A stretch of DNA of 64,000 bases, from contig NZ_LR134289.1 in NCBI RefSeq assembly GCF_900636535.1, positions 930,001 to 994,000 on the forward strand, written 5' to 3'. The notes under the pieces are model-generated. The model had not been told where the DNA came from. It did no database searches and saw nothing but the letters and a program-made list of their open reading frames with translations. Numbering within the stretch: the stretch's first letter is position 1; each line of letters begins with the position of its first letter. The DNA is from Chryseobacterium gleum (GTDB lineage: Bacteria > Bacteroidota > Bacteroidia > Flavobacteriales > Weeksellaceae). Shown here piece after piece: positions 9,312 to 18,496 of this stretch. The translations under genes and the position numbers were made by a program.

Positions 9312-9974
9312 TTAAAACTTAAAAATATTTGTAGGAAACACTTTGTTGATATCAATTTTGTTGAGCAGCATTACGTAATCTCCGTCTTTCTTGGCACTTG
9401 ATGATTCTATTCTGAATGGCATGATAAGATTTCCTACTTTTTTAAAATCAGAATACACCAGTGTTTCATCTTTTTTCACTTCTTTGATCAGCATATAGGT
9501 CTTTGTATCAAAATAATACATGTTCTTATTGACATTCTTGGTCAGTTCAACTTTATGGCAGTAGATCTCTCCTACTTTTTCTTTTCCAAGATATTTTGCC
9601 TCAAAGCCTTTGTTTTCCCAATCAATGAAGTCATTGTCAAAACTTTCCGGAACATATTCTGGATATTCCTGAAGCTTATTGGCTGCATAATTCATTGCAT
9701 AGCCTTTAGTTCCGTCATAGCCTTCAATTGCGGTTTCTTTTCCACCGGTAGTAATCAATGTTTTAGTAAGATTCGGACGCTGCTGATAGATTTTTATCGG
9801 ATATTCATCTTTGATTCCTAAAATTACTTTTCCCTGAAGCAATACCGAATTCAATAATTTCCAATTGGTTAACCCTCCGGATAATTCAATGTTTTTGTCA
9901 ATAATTTCCTTTGCGGTCTGTGCAAATGCGACATGCGAAAATATCAGTCCAAATACTAATAATAACTTCTTCAT
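9312..9974 (-). CDS. LolA-like outer-membrane lipoprotein-sorting domain protein
   Basis: 220 residues with a signal peptide (MKKLLLVFGLIFSHVAFAQ). The body looks like the single-sheet, hydrophobic-ligand-binding fold of LolA/LolB-type proteins: TAKEIIDKNIELSGGLTNWKLLNSVLLQGKV at the start, followed by alternating strands such as MYYFDTKTYMLIKEVKKDETLVYSDFKKVGNLIMPFRIE. It is probably a periplasmic lipid-binding or lipoprotein-handling protein; the exact ligand is unknown. A complete promoter lies upstream, so it begins its own transcription unit, and the peroxidase gene follows 33 bp downstream. Confidence 0.75.
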   Translation of the reverse strand: MKKLLLVFGLIFSHVAFAQTAKEIIDKNIELSGGLTNWKLLNSVLLQGKVILGIKDEYPIKIYQQRPNLTKTLITTGGKETAIEGYDGTKGYAMNYAANKLQEYPEYVPESFDNDFIDWENKGFEAKYLGKEKVGEIYCHKVELTKNVNKNMYYFDTKTYMLIKEVKKDETLVYSDFKKVGNLIMPFRIESSSAKKDGDYVMLLNKIDINKVFPTNIFKF

Positions 9975-9992
9975 TAATTTTATTTATAAATT

Positions 9993-10023
9993 CAAATATA
10001 GGGGGATTTCTGTAAAATTACAA
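9993..10023 (-). promoter_or_regulatory. Bacteroidota-type promoter of the LolA-like gene
   Basis: On the minus strand: TTG, 20 bp, TATATTTG. Both boxes match the consensus; the predicted start is near 9988, about 14 nt before the ATG. Confidence 0.7.
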
Positions 10024-10071
10024 AAAGGCAAAAGAGCGTTTGATAATTTGCTTTTTTTGCCTTCAATATTT

Positions 10072-10794
10072 TTAAATCAGTTTTCTGGCTTTTTCCAGAT
10101 CTTCCGGGGTATCTATGCCCACTCCTATGAAATTGGTTTCAATCATTTTGATTTTCATTCCGTATTCAAGATAGCGGATACATTCTATTTTTTCGGATAT
10201 TTCCAAAGGTTTCATAGCCAGTTTTGAAAACTGCAGCAAAGCTTTCTTTCTGAAAGCATAAACTCCAATATGTTTAAAATAGCTTACATCATAAGAAACT
10301 TCCCTGTGAAAAGGAATTACGGAACGGCTGAAATACAAAGCAAAACCATTGTTATCTGTAATCACTTTTACGTTATTCGGGTTTTCTATTTCTTCTTTTT
10401 CATGCAGCTGTATTTTTAAAGAAGCTAAAGAGATTTCCTGTTGATCATCATGTCTGAAAACTTCTATCAGCTGTTGTAAAGGCTCTAATTTAAGGAAAGG
10501 CTCATCCCCCTGAACATTGATCACGATATCACAGTCTATATGCTGTACAGCTTCGGCAATACGGTCGCTTCCGGTCTCATGCTGGCCTGTCATTACGGCC
10601 TTTCCAGCGTTTTTTTGAATTTCGTCAAAAATAATTTCAGAGTCTGTAGCGACAAATACTTCATCAAACAGTCCGGTTTCCACTACATTCTGATACGTTG
10701 TGGTAATAACGGTTTTTTCTCCTAAAATCTGCATCAGTTTTCCTGGAAAACGGCTTGCTTCGTAGCGGGCAGGAATAACAGCGATTATTTTCAT
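10072..10794 (-). CDS. kdsB: 3-deoxy-manno-octulosonate cytidylyltransferase
   Basis: Activates Kdo to CMP-Kdo for the inner core of lipopolysaccharide; cytosolic. 240 residues, normal length. N-terminal nucleotide-binding motif [16 protein letters not shown], then [26 protein letters not shown] and the NVQGDEPF metal/substrate motif. The C-terminal [17 protein letters not shown] segment is typical. Its presence indicates a Kdo-containing outer membrane. Confidence 0.96.
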   Translation of the reverse strand: MKIIAVIPARYEASRFPGKLMQILGEKTVITTTYQNVVETGLFDEVFVATDSEIIFDEIQKNAGKAVMTGQHETGSDRIAEAVQHIDCDIVINVQGDEPFLKLEPLQQLIEVFRHDDQQEISLASLKIQLHEKEEIENPNNVKVITDNNGFALYFSRSVIPFHREVSYDVSYFKHIGVYAFRKKALLQFSKLAMKPLEISEKIECIRYLEYGMKIKMIETNFIGVGIDTPEDLEKARKLI

Positions 10795-10935
10795 TCAGTA
10801 AAAATATTAAGTAATTCTCTTTAATTCAACAGGTTGTCATTTCAGCATATATCATGCTGTAATGTTTCCTTTATATTGAGATCAAATGTAGTGAAAAGTA
10901 TCTTATTGACTATATAAAACAAAGATTTCAGCAGC

Positions 10936-11922
10936 TTAAAAAGAGAGTTTTACCCCTACCATATTGTACTCCCATTGGCGAGATGCCACAAAGTTGAGAT
11001 TATATTTTGTTTTTCCTATCGTTCCTTCTGATGAAGTATATCTGCTTTTTGAGATTGTTTTCCCGATAAAATATCCCATTAATAAGGCTAAAGGATAATC
11101 TGAAGCCCAGTGTACTTTACTCTGCATCATTTGAAAACATAATGCTCCTGCTAAGGTGTACCCTACCGGCTTAATCCACTTTGCATCCGGATAATTGTCT
11201 GCAATCACCGTAATACCAGCCATAAAGGTTGTTAAATGTCCAGAAGGCATTGCATCATAATTCGAAGTGTTTTTACTGAATTCTGAAAAGCTTGGGAAAG
11301 GATTCCATGCTCCTCCTTTATTCCCGTTTATTTCAGCAATAAAAGGACTTTCTCTCCCAGTAATTCTTTTAAGGGTTTGGGTAAAAACTCCGGAAAGAAT
11401 TAAACTTTCCATCAAACCGCTGGCTGTAGCCTGTGCTCTGTAATCATTTTTGATAAGACCGTAGGTTCCGAAACCAATACCAATCAGCACCAATGTAGAA
11501 CCGTTTCCTATCAGATATAAGGTAGAACCGATATCTTTAGGAATTTTAAAGACACCTCCAATTTTGTGATAGTTGTTATCTTTATCCATTCCCCATCTTT
11601 CTCCCAGCTCTCTGGAATTGTCAATAAGCTTTTGATCAAAAGGTAAGAGAATAAGGGTTGCAGCCACTGCTCCTCCAAGATAATAACCATGATCTTTGGC
11701 TACGAAATCCTTATTGGTATTGATAAAATTCCGGGGTAATTTGGTTACAAAATCCAGTAGTTTCGGTTTCGGATAGGTTCTGACAGATCCGTCCTTTAAC
11801 GTATAGGTTTGTACTTTTGGCAACTCAGATTCCTTTGGAAGTTCTTTTATCTTCAATGTATCAACCTCTTGTGAGCATACCAGTATTGAAACTGGCAAGA
11901 GTAGAAATCTCAGTTTTTTCAT
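10936..11922 (-). CDS. PAP2 family phosphatase
   Basis: Membrane-associated acid phosphatase of the type-2 phosphatidic acid phosphatase family, possibly acting on lipid or undecaprenyl phosphates. The three PAP2 motifs are visible: KRITGRESP, MPSGHLTTF and SKVHWASDYPLALLMG. Signal peptide MKKLRFLLLPVSILVCSQ supports the ATG at 11922; an ATG five codons upstream (11937) is also possible. A full promoter lies at 11964-11995. Hydrophobic segments between the motifs are consistent with an outer- or inner-membrane location. Confidence 0.88.
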   Translation of the reverse strand: MKKLRFLLLPVSILVCSQEVDTLKIKELPKESELPKVQTYTLKDGSVRTYPKPKLLDFVTKLPRNFINTNKDFVAKDHGYYLGGAVAATLILLPFDQKLIDNSRELGERWGMDKDNNYHKIGGVFKIPKDIGSTLYLIGNGSTLVLIGIGFGTYGLIKNDYRAQATASGLMESLILSGVFTQTLKRITGRESPFIAEINGNKGGAWNPFPSFSEFSKNTSNYDAMPSGHLTTFMAGITVIADNYPDAKWIKPVGYTLAGALCFQMMQSKVHWASDYPLALLMGYFIGKTISKSRYTSSEGTIGKTKYNLNFVASRQWEYNMVGVKLSF

Positions 11923-11963
11923 CGTTGTAATTTTCAACTTTTATATTTAGGTGTGTAAAATCC

Positions 11964-11995
11964 CAAAGATAGCTCCTAGTTGAGTGTTGTACAAA
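11964..11995 (-). promoter_or_regulatory. Bacteroidota-type promoter of the PAP2 gene
   Basis: On the minus strand: TTTG, 20 bp, TATCTTTG, a full match to the -33/-7 consensus. Predicted start near 11958. Confidence 0.7.
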
Positions 11996-12036
11996 GTGCT
12001 TATTAAACTTTTAATATTTATTTAATTTTTATGCTA

Positions 12037-12627
12037 TTAGTTTAAATATTTAATCAGAAAAATAATTCCATACATCCAGGCGATATATAGAAAAGAATAG
12101 AACAGCCCGAATCCCAGGCTTTTTAATAAATTCCCTTTGCATTTCCCTGAATTTCTGAAAACTAACCGCAGTGCTCTGAAAAATACCCAATACAAAATAG
12201 CAATTAACAATAATATGGCTGTCCAAAAGAAAAGGCCCAGAAAATAGGAAAGAAAGATGAGTAGAATGGAAAATATAATCCACAAAAGAATGGAAAGAAT
12301 AGCTCCTCCAATTCCATCCCCTGCATCTGGAAGATCAATATCAAAACCTTCAAATTGGGGTGTTTTATCGGTATATCGTTGTAATCGTTCTTTATTTAAA
12401 ATATTTCCAACGTTATCTTTTAATTTCAAGCCAGAATATAATCCCAAGGTGATGAACAGAAAGAATCCTCCAGCCAAAATGGAGGTTGATAAGATAGAAT
12501 TTTGAAATAATGAACGATGGTTTGCTTTTCCTGCAAGCCATACGCTTACAATAACTATTGCTATAATTGCCAGTGTTGAAAAAAACAAATATTTTGTCTC
12601 AATAAAAGATTTTCGTGGAAGTTTCAT
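12037..12627 (-). CDS. Multi-pass membrane protein of unknown function
   Basis: 196 residues. Two hydrophobic segments near the N-terminus (about 13-32 and 45-66), a soluble stretch with GFDIDLPDAGDGIGGAI, then three closely spaced hydrophobic segments to the C-terminus. No motif recognised. It follows the aminotransferase gene on the same strand but is separated from it by an inverted repeat, and a 16-bp palindrome abuts its start codon. Confidence 0.72.
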   Translation of the reverse strand: MKLPRKSFIETKYLFFSTLAIIAIVIVSVWLAGKANHRSLFQNSILSTSILAGGFFLFITLGLYSGLKLKDNVGNILNKERLQRYTDKTPQFEGFDIDLPDAGDGIGGAILSILLWIIFSILLIFLSYFLGLFFWTAILLLIAILYWVFFRALRLVFRNSGKCKGNLLKSLGFGLFYSFLYIAWMYGIIFLIKYLN

Positions 12628-12628
12628 G

Positions 12629-12644
12629 GTTTCTATATAGAAAC
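12629..12644. promoter_or_regulatory. Perfect 16-bp palindrome at a start codon
   Basis: GTTTCTATATAGAAAC is its own reverse complement and ends two bases upstream of the ATG of the membrane-protein gene. It could be an operator or a hairpin at the translation start; no regulator is identified. Confidence 0.35.
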
Positions 12645-12720
12645 ACTTCGACTCCGTTCAACATGACAATGCTAATACTGATTCTTGTTTTAACGATGTC
12701 ATGCCGGACAGAGTCGAAGC
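12645..12720. repeat. Imperfect long inverted repeat (TTCGACTC...GAGTCGAA)
   Basis: Left arm ACTTCGACTCCGTTCAACAT followed by GACA; right arm TGTCATGCCGGACAGAGTCG followed by AAG. The arms pair with a few mismatches around about 30 bp of loop. Such TTCGACTC/GAGTCGAA palindromes are a common dispersed intergenic element in Flavobacteriia. It lies between two minus-strand genes and may act as a terminator. Confidence 0.6.
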
Positions 12721-12737
12721 ATTTATTTATCTGAAGG

Positions 12738-13991
12738 TTACTTTAAATTGTTCAAAGCATTTTCCAGTTTCGGAAGCATTACTTTGATCTCATCTACCGC
12801 CAATCCTCCTACAGAAGCACGGAACCAAGGTTCTGATTTTTCTTCCCCGAAAGCAGAGAAAGGCACTAAAGCAACACCTGCTTCATTAATTAAGTAGAAT
12901 ACAAGGTCTGAAGAGTTTCCGATAACAGTTCCATCAGGTTTTGTTTTTCCGATATAATCAAGCTTAATGGTAAGATAAAGTGCTCCCATAGGCTCGATAC
13001 TGTCTACAGAAAGACCTTTTGCTTTCAAATCCTGAACTCCGTTATGAAGAACTTTTAAACTTTCTTCAAGCTTAGCTTTAAAATCATTAACGAAAGTATT
13101 CACGTTCTCCGGATTTTCATAAAATTTAGCGGTTGCTTCCTGCTCAGGTTTTGGTGCCCATGCTCCAACGTGCGTAAGAAGCGCTTTCATTTTATCAAGA
13201 ATATGAGAAGGACCAAATCCCCATCCTACACGAACTCCGGTTGCTGCAAGGCATTTTGAAATACCGTCAATGTAGATGGTGTAGTCTTTCATTTCAGGGA
13301 AAAGAGAAACAGGATCTACATGCTGTGCTCCAAAAGTAAGGCAAGAATAGATCTGGTCATACATTAAGTATAACGGTTTTTCATCGGCTCCTCTTTTGTT
13401 GTTTTCAGCGATTACCAGTTCGCAGATTTCTGAAAGCTGTTCTTTTGTAAACATTGTTCCGGTAGGGTTCAATGGTGAGCAAAGTGCTAATAAAACAGCT
13501 CCTTCCAGGTGAGGTCTCAGGTCATCAGCAGTCGGAAGGAAATTGGTTTCAGGTCTTGTTTTTACTTCTACAGCATTGGCCGAAGTAAGGTAAGCGTAGT
13601 GATTGTTGTTCCATGACGGTGTAGGATACACTACTTTATCTCCTTCATCAACGATGGTTTTGTATACAGCATAGATCAAAGGTCTTGATCCTGCAGTAAT
13701 TAAAATATCTTCAGGAGAATAATCCAGGTTCCATCTTTGTTTAAGGTCTTTGGAAACTTCTTTTCTTAAAGATAAAAGTCCGTTTGCAGGAGGATAGTTC
13801 GTCAGATTATTCTGATAAGCTTTCTGAATCTCTTCCTTCAGCAATGCCGGAATAGGATAGATATTAGAATTCAGATCACCAATAGTAAGATTGGCAATTT
13901 CCGCTCCCTTTGCTTTTAAGTCATTTACTTCGTTACCAATTTTTACAATTTCAGAACCGATCAGGTTCGCTGCTAATTTTGAAACTTTCAC
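12738..13991 (-). CDS. Pyridoxal-phosphate aminotransferase, class I/II
   Basis: 417 residues, fold-type I aminotransferase related to aspartate/aromatic aminotransferases. The N-terminus has ANLTIGDL; the SPLNPTG motif lies at 172-178; the Schiff-base lysine is Lys246 in IDGISKCLAATGVRVGWGFG; a C-terminal WFRASVGG carries the carboxylate-binding arginine. The substrate is not decided by sequence alone; the protein family in this phylum is usually annotated as aspartate or generic aminotransferase. A lipoprotein gene lies just upstream. Confidence 0.88.
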   Translation of the reverse strand: MKVSKLAANLIGSEIVKIGNEVNDLKAKGAEIANLTIGDLNSNIYPIPALLKEEIQKAYQNNLTNYPPANGLLSLRKEVSKDLKQRWNLDYSPEDILITAGSRPLIYAVYKTIVDEGDKVVYPTPSWNNNHYAYLTSANAVEVKTRPETNFLPTADDLRPHLEGAVLLALCSPLNPTGTMFTKEQLSEICELVIAENNKRGADEKPLYLMYDQIYSCLTFGAQHVDPVSLFPEMKDYTIYIDGISKCLAATGVRVGWGFGPSHILDKMKALLTHVGAWAPKPEQEATAKFYENPENVNTFVNDFKAKLEESLKVLHNGVQDLKAKGLSVDSIEPMGALYLTIKLDYIGKTKPDGTVIGNSSDLVFYLINEAGVALVPFSAFGEEKSEPWFRASVGGLAVDEIKVMLPKLENALNNLK

Positions 13992-14013
13992 TTTTTTTTA
14001 TTTAAAATTTATA

Positions 14014-14925
14014 TTATCGTTCTCTGTTGATCTTCTCATATATTTGATCTACCGGTGTTTGCGCATCAAAAAGGGCTATTGCTTCTTTTGCTTTTTTTGC
14101 CGTATTGGAATTCGGATATTTTTTGATCATCCTGTTGAACTCTGCTCTGTTTTCATCGTACAGTTTTCCGGTTTCTTTGTCCAGATCTCGTTCAAATGTA
14201 GGTGTATTTTCCATTCCCAAAAGATAGTCAGACAAATACATTTGATAACCTGTTTTTACATCCTTTATAAGCTTACTTTCCGGATATTTATTCATAAAAT
14301 TCTCCCAGAATATCAGCCTGTCTCCCAGCTGTTCCCAGGAAATCATCAGTCCTGCATCAGCGGCATAATTGGATTCACTTTCTTTGTCATTCTGCAAAAT
14401 ATAGGCTTCATAATCCGGCGTTACCTTATTCTTAAACAAAGAAGAGTAATATCCCGGAACGGTCCATATTTCAGTCATCCCTTCTCCTACTTCCCTGAAT
14501 TCAAGACCTGCTTTTTTCAGTTCTGAAGCAATCTTTTTAATATGGTCCGGAAAGTTGTACCGATCTTTATCAGGATCATAATAATTCACATATTTATCCA
14601 AAATATCAGCATGCAAATTCATCAGACATTCTGTATACTTATCTCTTATTTTTAAATAATCTTCATATACTCTGTCATTCTGTTCCGGATTGCTTCCTGT
14701 CATTTCTTTTTCGATTTTTGTCCGGTACCATTGAAGAGATTTGATATAATCCTCCGTTTTACCGGCAGGTGAACAGGCCGTATCTATCGGTTTATACTGA
14801 TCTTCTTTAGGCTCAGTCCGGGCAATTGAATCGTTCTTCTGCTTTATTCCTGCAGCTGCAGCTTCCTTTTTACAGGAAACTACGGCTGCAGAGAGTAAGC
14901 AAACTGCTATTATTTTTTTAATCAT
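14014..14925 (-). CDS. Lipoprotein with TPR-like C-terminus
   Basis: 303 residues. Lipobox VVSC (Cys18) after a short hydrophobic signal, then an Ala-rich linker. The C-terminal half contains helical segments with the patterns NKYPESKLIKDVKTGYQ and KKYPNSNTAKKAKEAIALFD, typical of tetratricopeptide-type repeats. Function unknown; an envelope scaffold role is only an inference. It is 16 bp from the phospho-sugar mutase gene and may be cotranscribed with it and the aminotransferase. Confidence 0.78.
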   Translation of the reverse strand: MIKKIIAVCLLSAAVVSCKKEAAAAGIKQKNDSIARTEPKEDQYKPIDTACSPAGKTEDYIKSLQWYRTKIEKEMTGSNPEQNDRVYEDYLKIRDKYTECLMNLHADILDKYVNYYDPDKDRYNFPDHIKKIASELKKAGLEFREVGEGMTEIWTVPGYYSSLFKNKVTPDYEAYILQNDKESESNYAADAGLMISWEQLGDRLIFWENFMNKYPESKLIKDVKTGYQMYLSDYLLGMENTPTFERDLDKETGKLYDENRAEFNRMIKKYPNSNTAKKAKEAIALFDAQTPVDQIYEKINRER

Positions 14926-14941
14926 CTGCTGTTTCGGGAAA

Positions 14942-16657
14942 TTAATCCAGTTTCAAATCTGTTTTAACGGCTCCGATTTTAGCTTCCAATGATTTTAATT
15001 TATCTCTGAAATCCGCTTCTGAAGTAATGGAATCCTTCACAGAAACATAGAACTTGATTTTTGGTTCTGTTCCTGATGGCCTCACACATACTTTTGTTCC
15101 ATCCTGTGTGTAATAGATCAATACATTGGATGCAGGAATATCATTCATTACTTTTTTCTCGTTGGTAGAAATGGTAAGACTTGTCTGTTCCTTGAAATCC
15201 TTAACTACTTCTACCGGTGATCCTGCCAATTCTTTTGGAGGATTTTCACGGAAGTTTTTCATCATATTCTGAATCTCTTCAGCGCCTTCTTTTCCTTTTC
15301 TTACAATATTGATCAATCCTTCGTAATACATTCCAAGATCTTCGTAAATCTCGATCATGTACTGGTACATTGTTCTTCCGTTGGCTTTACACCATGCTGC
15401 AATTTCACATGCTAAAAGGATACTTCCACAAGAATCTTTGTCACGAACAAAATCTCCGGTCATAAATCCGAAACTTTCCTCTCCACCACACACAAATTTC
15501 TGCTTTCCTTCTGCTTCACGGATCATTTTCCCGATCCATTTGAATCCGGTAAGCCCTACTTTACATTCAACTCCGAATTTTTGTGCTATGTCAAAGAAAA
15601 TATCCGAGGTTACAATCGTAGAACCTATAAATTCTTTTCCTGTAATTCTTTCCTGCTTTCTCCATTCATTCAGGATATAATAAGTAAGGATTGTATTGGT
15701 TTGATTACCGTTCAAAAGTTGCATTTCGCCATCAAGATTTCTTACTGCAATCCCTAATCTGTCCCCATCCGGGTCTGTTCCGATCACAATGTCAGCATTG
15801 GTGATTCTCGCCAGATCCAGGGCCATTTCAAGCGCCGCAGGTTCTTCCGGGTTTGGAGAATCTACTGTCGGGAAATTTCCGCTTGGGATCATCTGTTCTT
15901 TAACAAGATCCACTTTTTTGAATCCTGCTTTTGCAAGAGCTTTAGGAACGGTTGTGTAGGTTGTTCCGTGGATAGATGTGAAAACAATATTTAAGTTTTC
16001 TTTTCCAACATTCTGATAGGTAGAGTTTTCAATGCATGCATCGATATATACATCGTCCTGCTCCTCTCCGATCCATTCGATCAGATCATCATTTCCGTCA
16101 AATTTAATTTCTTCAAATTTTACAGAATATACTTCCTTGATAATGGCTTCATCATTAGGTGGAACAATCTGTGCTCCGTCGTTCCAGTATACTTTGTAAC
16201 CGTTATATTCCGGCGGATTATGAGAGGCTGTCAATACAATTCCTCCGTTGCATTTTTTATCACGAACAGTAAAAGACAATTCCGGTGTCGGTCTGTGGTC
16301 TTTGAAAAGCAATACTTTAATTCCGTTGGCTGTTAAAACATCTGCCACCAGCTTTCCGAATTCTTTTGAGTTATTACGAACATCATAAGCGATGGCCACT
16401 TTAATTTCCTCTCCCTTAAACTGCTGCAGCATATAGTTTGCCAATCCCTGTGTAGCCTGACCTAATGTATATTTATTCAAGCGGTTGGTTCCTACTCCCA
16501 TTATCCCGCGCATTCCTCCTGTCCCGAATTCCAGTTCTCTGTAGAAAGAATCTTCCAGATCAGGGGAATTGCTGTCAATCAGTAATTGTACAGCGTCTCT
16601 CGTTTCTTTATCGAAGGTATCACTTAACCAAAGTTTCGCTTTTTCTAGTGTATTCAT
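14942..16657 (-). CDS. Phosphoglucomutase/phosphomannomutase family enzyme
   Basis: Interconverts hexose 1- and 6-phosphates (alpha-D-phosphohexomutase superfamily). 571 residues with all four hallmarks: phosphoserine loop TASHNPPEYNGYK (Ser145), metal loop GTDPDGDRLGIA near residue 305, sugar loop CGGEESFGFM and phosphate loop RPSGTEPKIKFY at the C-terminus. The length fits the phosphoglucomutase-like phospho-sugar mutase group (PGM2-type) rather than short phosphomannomutases. It supplies sugar-1-phosphates for polysaccharide or glycogen synthesis. Confidence 0.93.
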   Translation of the reverse strand: MNTLEKAKLWLSDTFDKETRDAVQLLIDSNSPDLEDSFYRELEFGTGGMRGIMGVGTNRLNKYTLGQATQGLANYMLQQFKGEEIKVAIAYDVRNNSKEFGKLVADVLTANGIKVLLFKDHRPTPELSFTVRDKKCNGGIVLTASHNPPEYNGYKVYWNDGAQIVPPNDEAIIKEVYSVKFEEIKFDGNDDLIEWIGEEQDDVYIDACIENSTYQNVGKENLNIVFTSIHGTTYTTVPKALAKAGFKKVDLVKEQMIPSGNFPTVDSPNPEEPAALEMALDLARITNADIVIGTDPDGDRLGIAVRNLDGEMQLLNGNQTNTILTYYILNEWRKQERITGKEFIGSTIVTSDIFFDIAQKFGVECKVGLTGFKWIGKMIREAEGKQKFVCGGEESFGFMTGDFVRDKDSCGSILLACEIAAWCKANGRTMYQYMIEIYEDLGMYYEGLINIVRKGKEGAEEIQNMMKNFRENPPKELAGSPVEVVKDFKEQTSLTISTNEKKVMNDIPASNVLIYYTQDGTKVCVRPSGTEPKIKFYVSVKDSITSEADFRDKLKSLEAKIGAVKTDLKLD

Positions 16658-16711
16658 ACTTATATGTTGTTCTTTATAGTTGTAAAGTTCCTGGTTTCAA
16701 TAATACTGTTT

Positions 16712-17413
16712 TTAATCCAGTTTTTTGTTTTCGACTTTCGTCGTTTTATCAATTTTAAATGCCCTGATCGGATCGTTATAATAGACAAATTTTGCCGTGT
16801 TCTGAATATGTCCTTTTAAAGAATCTTTTACATTTACTTCTGCATAATTTCCGTTTTTAGAATCGATATTCAGATTGGTAATCTTCCAGTAAGGAGCAAT
16901 TAAACTCGCTGTATCTGAGATTTTTATAGCCGCGTCTTTTGTTAATCCTAAAAAATTAGCACGGCTTCTGTTCTGCATTTCCACTTCTGCCCTTCTGGTA
17001 TTTACAGATCCCATAAAGCTGGCATTATTCTTCATAGCAAGCCTGAAATTGTCGGTCTTAATCTCGCTTGAAATATTCATTTCCACAGAGTCTGAAACCG
17101 CTACTTTTTCAAGATTATATTTTGAATAGATTGTTACATTATAAAAATCGACTCCCTTTGTCCCTCTTTTTTCTTTAATGAAAAGCGTTTTGTCTTCTAC
17201 ATCCACATCCAGATTGTTCGCTACATTCGGGTAGGTTTCTATTTCCACAAAATTTTTAGACCCTCTGGCATAAAATACACGGAACTTTCCTTCCAGATCA
17301 AGATTGACGAATTCCGGTACATCCACATCTTTCTTCTCAATATTTCCTTTTGGAGAAACTTTTCCGCAGGAAACCAGTGCCGCCAGCATTAATGTGTATA
17401 CAACTTTTTTCAT
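16712..17413 (-). CDS. DUF2807 (GIN domain) lipoprotein
   Basis: 233 residues; lipobox LVSC (Cys16) indicates an envelope lipoprotein. The mature part begins with the family pattern VPEFVNLDLEGKFRVFYARGS and continues with short repeated strands (VEIETYPNVANNLDVDVEDKTLFIK, MNISSEIKTDNFRLAMKNNASF), characteristic of the putative auto-transporter adhesin head GIN domain (DUF2807), a right-handed beta structure. Role unknown. It ends about 55 bp from the phospho-sugar mutase start. Confidence 0.85.
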   Translation of the reverse strand: MKKVVYTLMLAALVSCGKVSPKGNIEKKDVDVPEFVNLDLEGKFRVFYARGSKNFVEIETYPNVANNLDVDVEDKTLFIKEKRGTKGVDFYNVTIYSKYNLEKVAVSDSVEMNISSEIKTDNFRLAMKNNASFMGSVNTRRAEVEMQNRSRANFLGLTKDAAIKISDTASLIAPYWKITNLNIDSKNGNYAEVNVKDSLKGHIQNTAKFVYYNDPIRAFKIDKTTKVENKKLD

Positions 17414-17602
17414 ATTTATTTTTAAATATTCATATTACAATCGCAACGATTTTACTGAAAATCTCGGAAAGGTTTTTCATGCCTTTCACAGGACCTTCAA
17501 TAATTACTTCGAACAAAAATAGGATTAAAATTTCTAAAAATCTTTGTCTTTTGACAATAAAATACCTGATAATTTTCAATTTTCTGCTTCTCAGGAAGAG
17601 AC

Positions 17603-17987
17603 TTATTTGCTATTCTTCTTTACTTTTTTATAAAACCAGGTTTTCGGACTTCCAGCCATTGAAAATAAGAGCAGATGTTCTTTGCTTATGTAGGAAATTT
17701 CCATCGGAATTGTCTTTTCATCATCATTATATTTCATTTTCAACAAGTTGTTTTCTATCTGATAAGTTCCATTGTTCCCCATTGAAGTGAATGTTTCATC
17801 CTGATAAAAGGAGAGGATTCCAGTTCCGTACCTTGAATTGTTTGTTTTGTTTTTCAGTGTATCTACCCGATTGATCTCTCCATCGTAAAATGTCAATAAA
17901 TTCCCAGGAACCAGAGAGCTTTTTGGATGAACATGAAATTGTCAGAAATAATAGAAAATAATAAAGAATTGATTTGGGTTGAAACAT
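17603..17987 (-). pseudogene. Small lipoprotein gene with one-base frameshift
   Basis: The first frame (17987-17796) encodes a signal peptide and lipobox TISC followed by SSKKLSGSWEFIDIL; the second (to 17603) encodes YDGEINRVDTLKNKTNNSRYGTGILSFYQDETF... to the stop. The pattern LSGSW followed by strands resembles lipocalin-like small lipoproteins. Removing one T from the TTTT at 17887-17890 (A-run on the plus strand) joins the frames as SWEFIDIYDGEINR and gives about 127 residues. So a single extra base interrupts the gene, either a real mutation or a sequencing error. Confidence 0.7.
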
Positions 17988-18020
17988 TTAAGTTAAAATT
18001 GTTTATAAAATAACAAAAAA

Positions 18021-18042
18021 AGCACCCTGTTGACAGAGTGCT
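18021..18042 (-). terminator. Intrinsic terminator after the 18.1 kb membrane-protein gene
   Basis: AGCACCCTGT, loop TG, ACAGAGTGCT (one mismatch); on the minus strand it is followed by TTTTTTT. Confidence 0.7.
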
Positions 18043-18103
18043 CTTCATTATATTATATTCTTAAATCTATAAGAATTGATAATCTATTATAACTTTTCTA
18101 TGG

Positions 18104-18496
18104 TTAGCTATTTTCAACAGAAGCACCATAAATCATTAAAGTCAAAAGGATTGCAACAATCGCAACCCCAATAATCAAGGGTTTCCATATCGCTTTTTTC
18201 GGATACTTTTCTTCATCCGGAAAATATTTCGGCATAAAATAATAGGAGAGCAAACTTCCCCCTCCAAAGCCGCAAATATAAGCAAGTGAACTTTTAGGTT
18301 CTTCTGGGATATTGACAATAATTCCTGTGATAATCGTTAATATAACAGAAATTGCCAACACCGTGTATGCTTCTTTCTTTTTATTAACCTCTATTAAATT
18401 TTGGTATAATAAAACTCCTCCGAAAAGAGAGGAAAGAAAAATAGAAAATCCTAAAATGGCTTTTTTAGAATAAATTCTCGGCAGTTTTTCTTCCAT
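18104..18496 (-). CDS. Small membrane protein of unknown function
   Basis: 130 residues with four hydrophobic segments (about residues 13-31, 42-62, 68-87 and 104-125) and short loops. No motif recognised. Its start codon overlaps the stop of the glycosyltransferase gene by one base, so the two are almost certainly cotranscribed and translationally coupled; a link to glycan or lipid transport is an inference from that context. A terminator follows. Confidence 0.78.
   Translation of the reverse strand: MEEKLPRIYSKKAILGFSIFLSSLFGGVLLYQNLIEVNKKKEAYTVLAISVILTIITGIIVNIPEEPKSSLAYICGFGGGSLLSYYFMPKYFPDEEKYPKKAIWKPLIIGVAIVAILLTLMIYGASVENS

Noticed and set aside
12050..12283. 77-codon minus-strand frame in the membrane-protein gene
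   Set aside because: Lies fully inside the 12037-12627 gene in another frame, with no start context.
17350..17790. 146-codon plus-strand frame between the DUF2807 and frameshifted lipoprotein genes
   Set aside because: It is antisense to both genes, has no promoter or family pattern, and its residues reflect the reverse strand of those genes.
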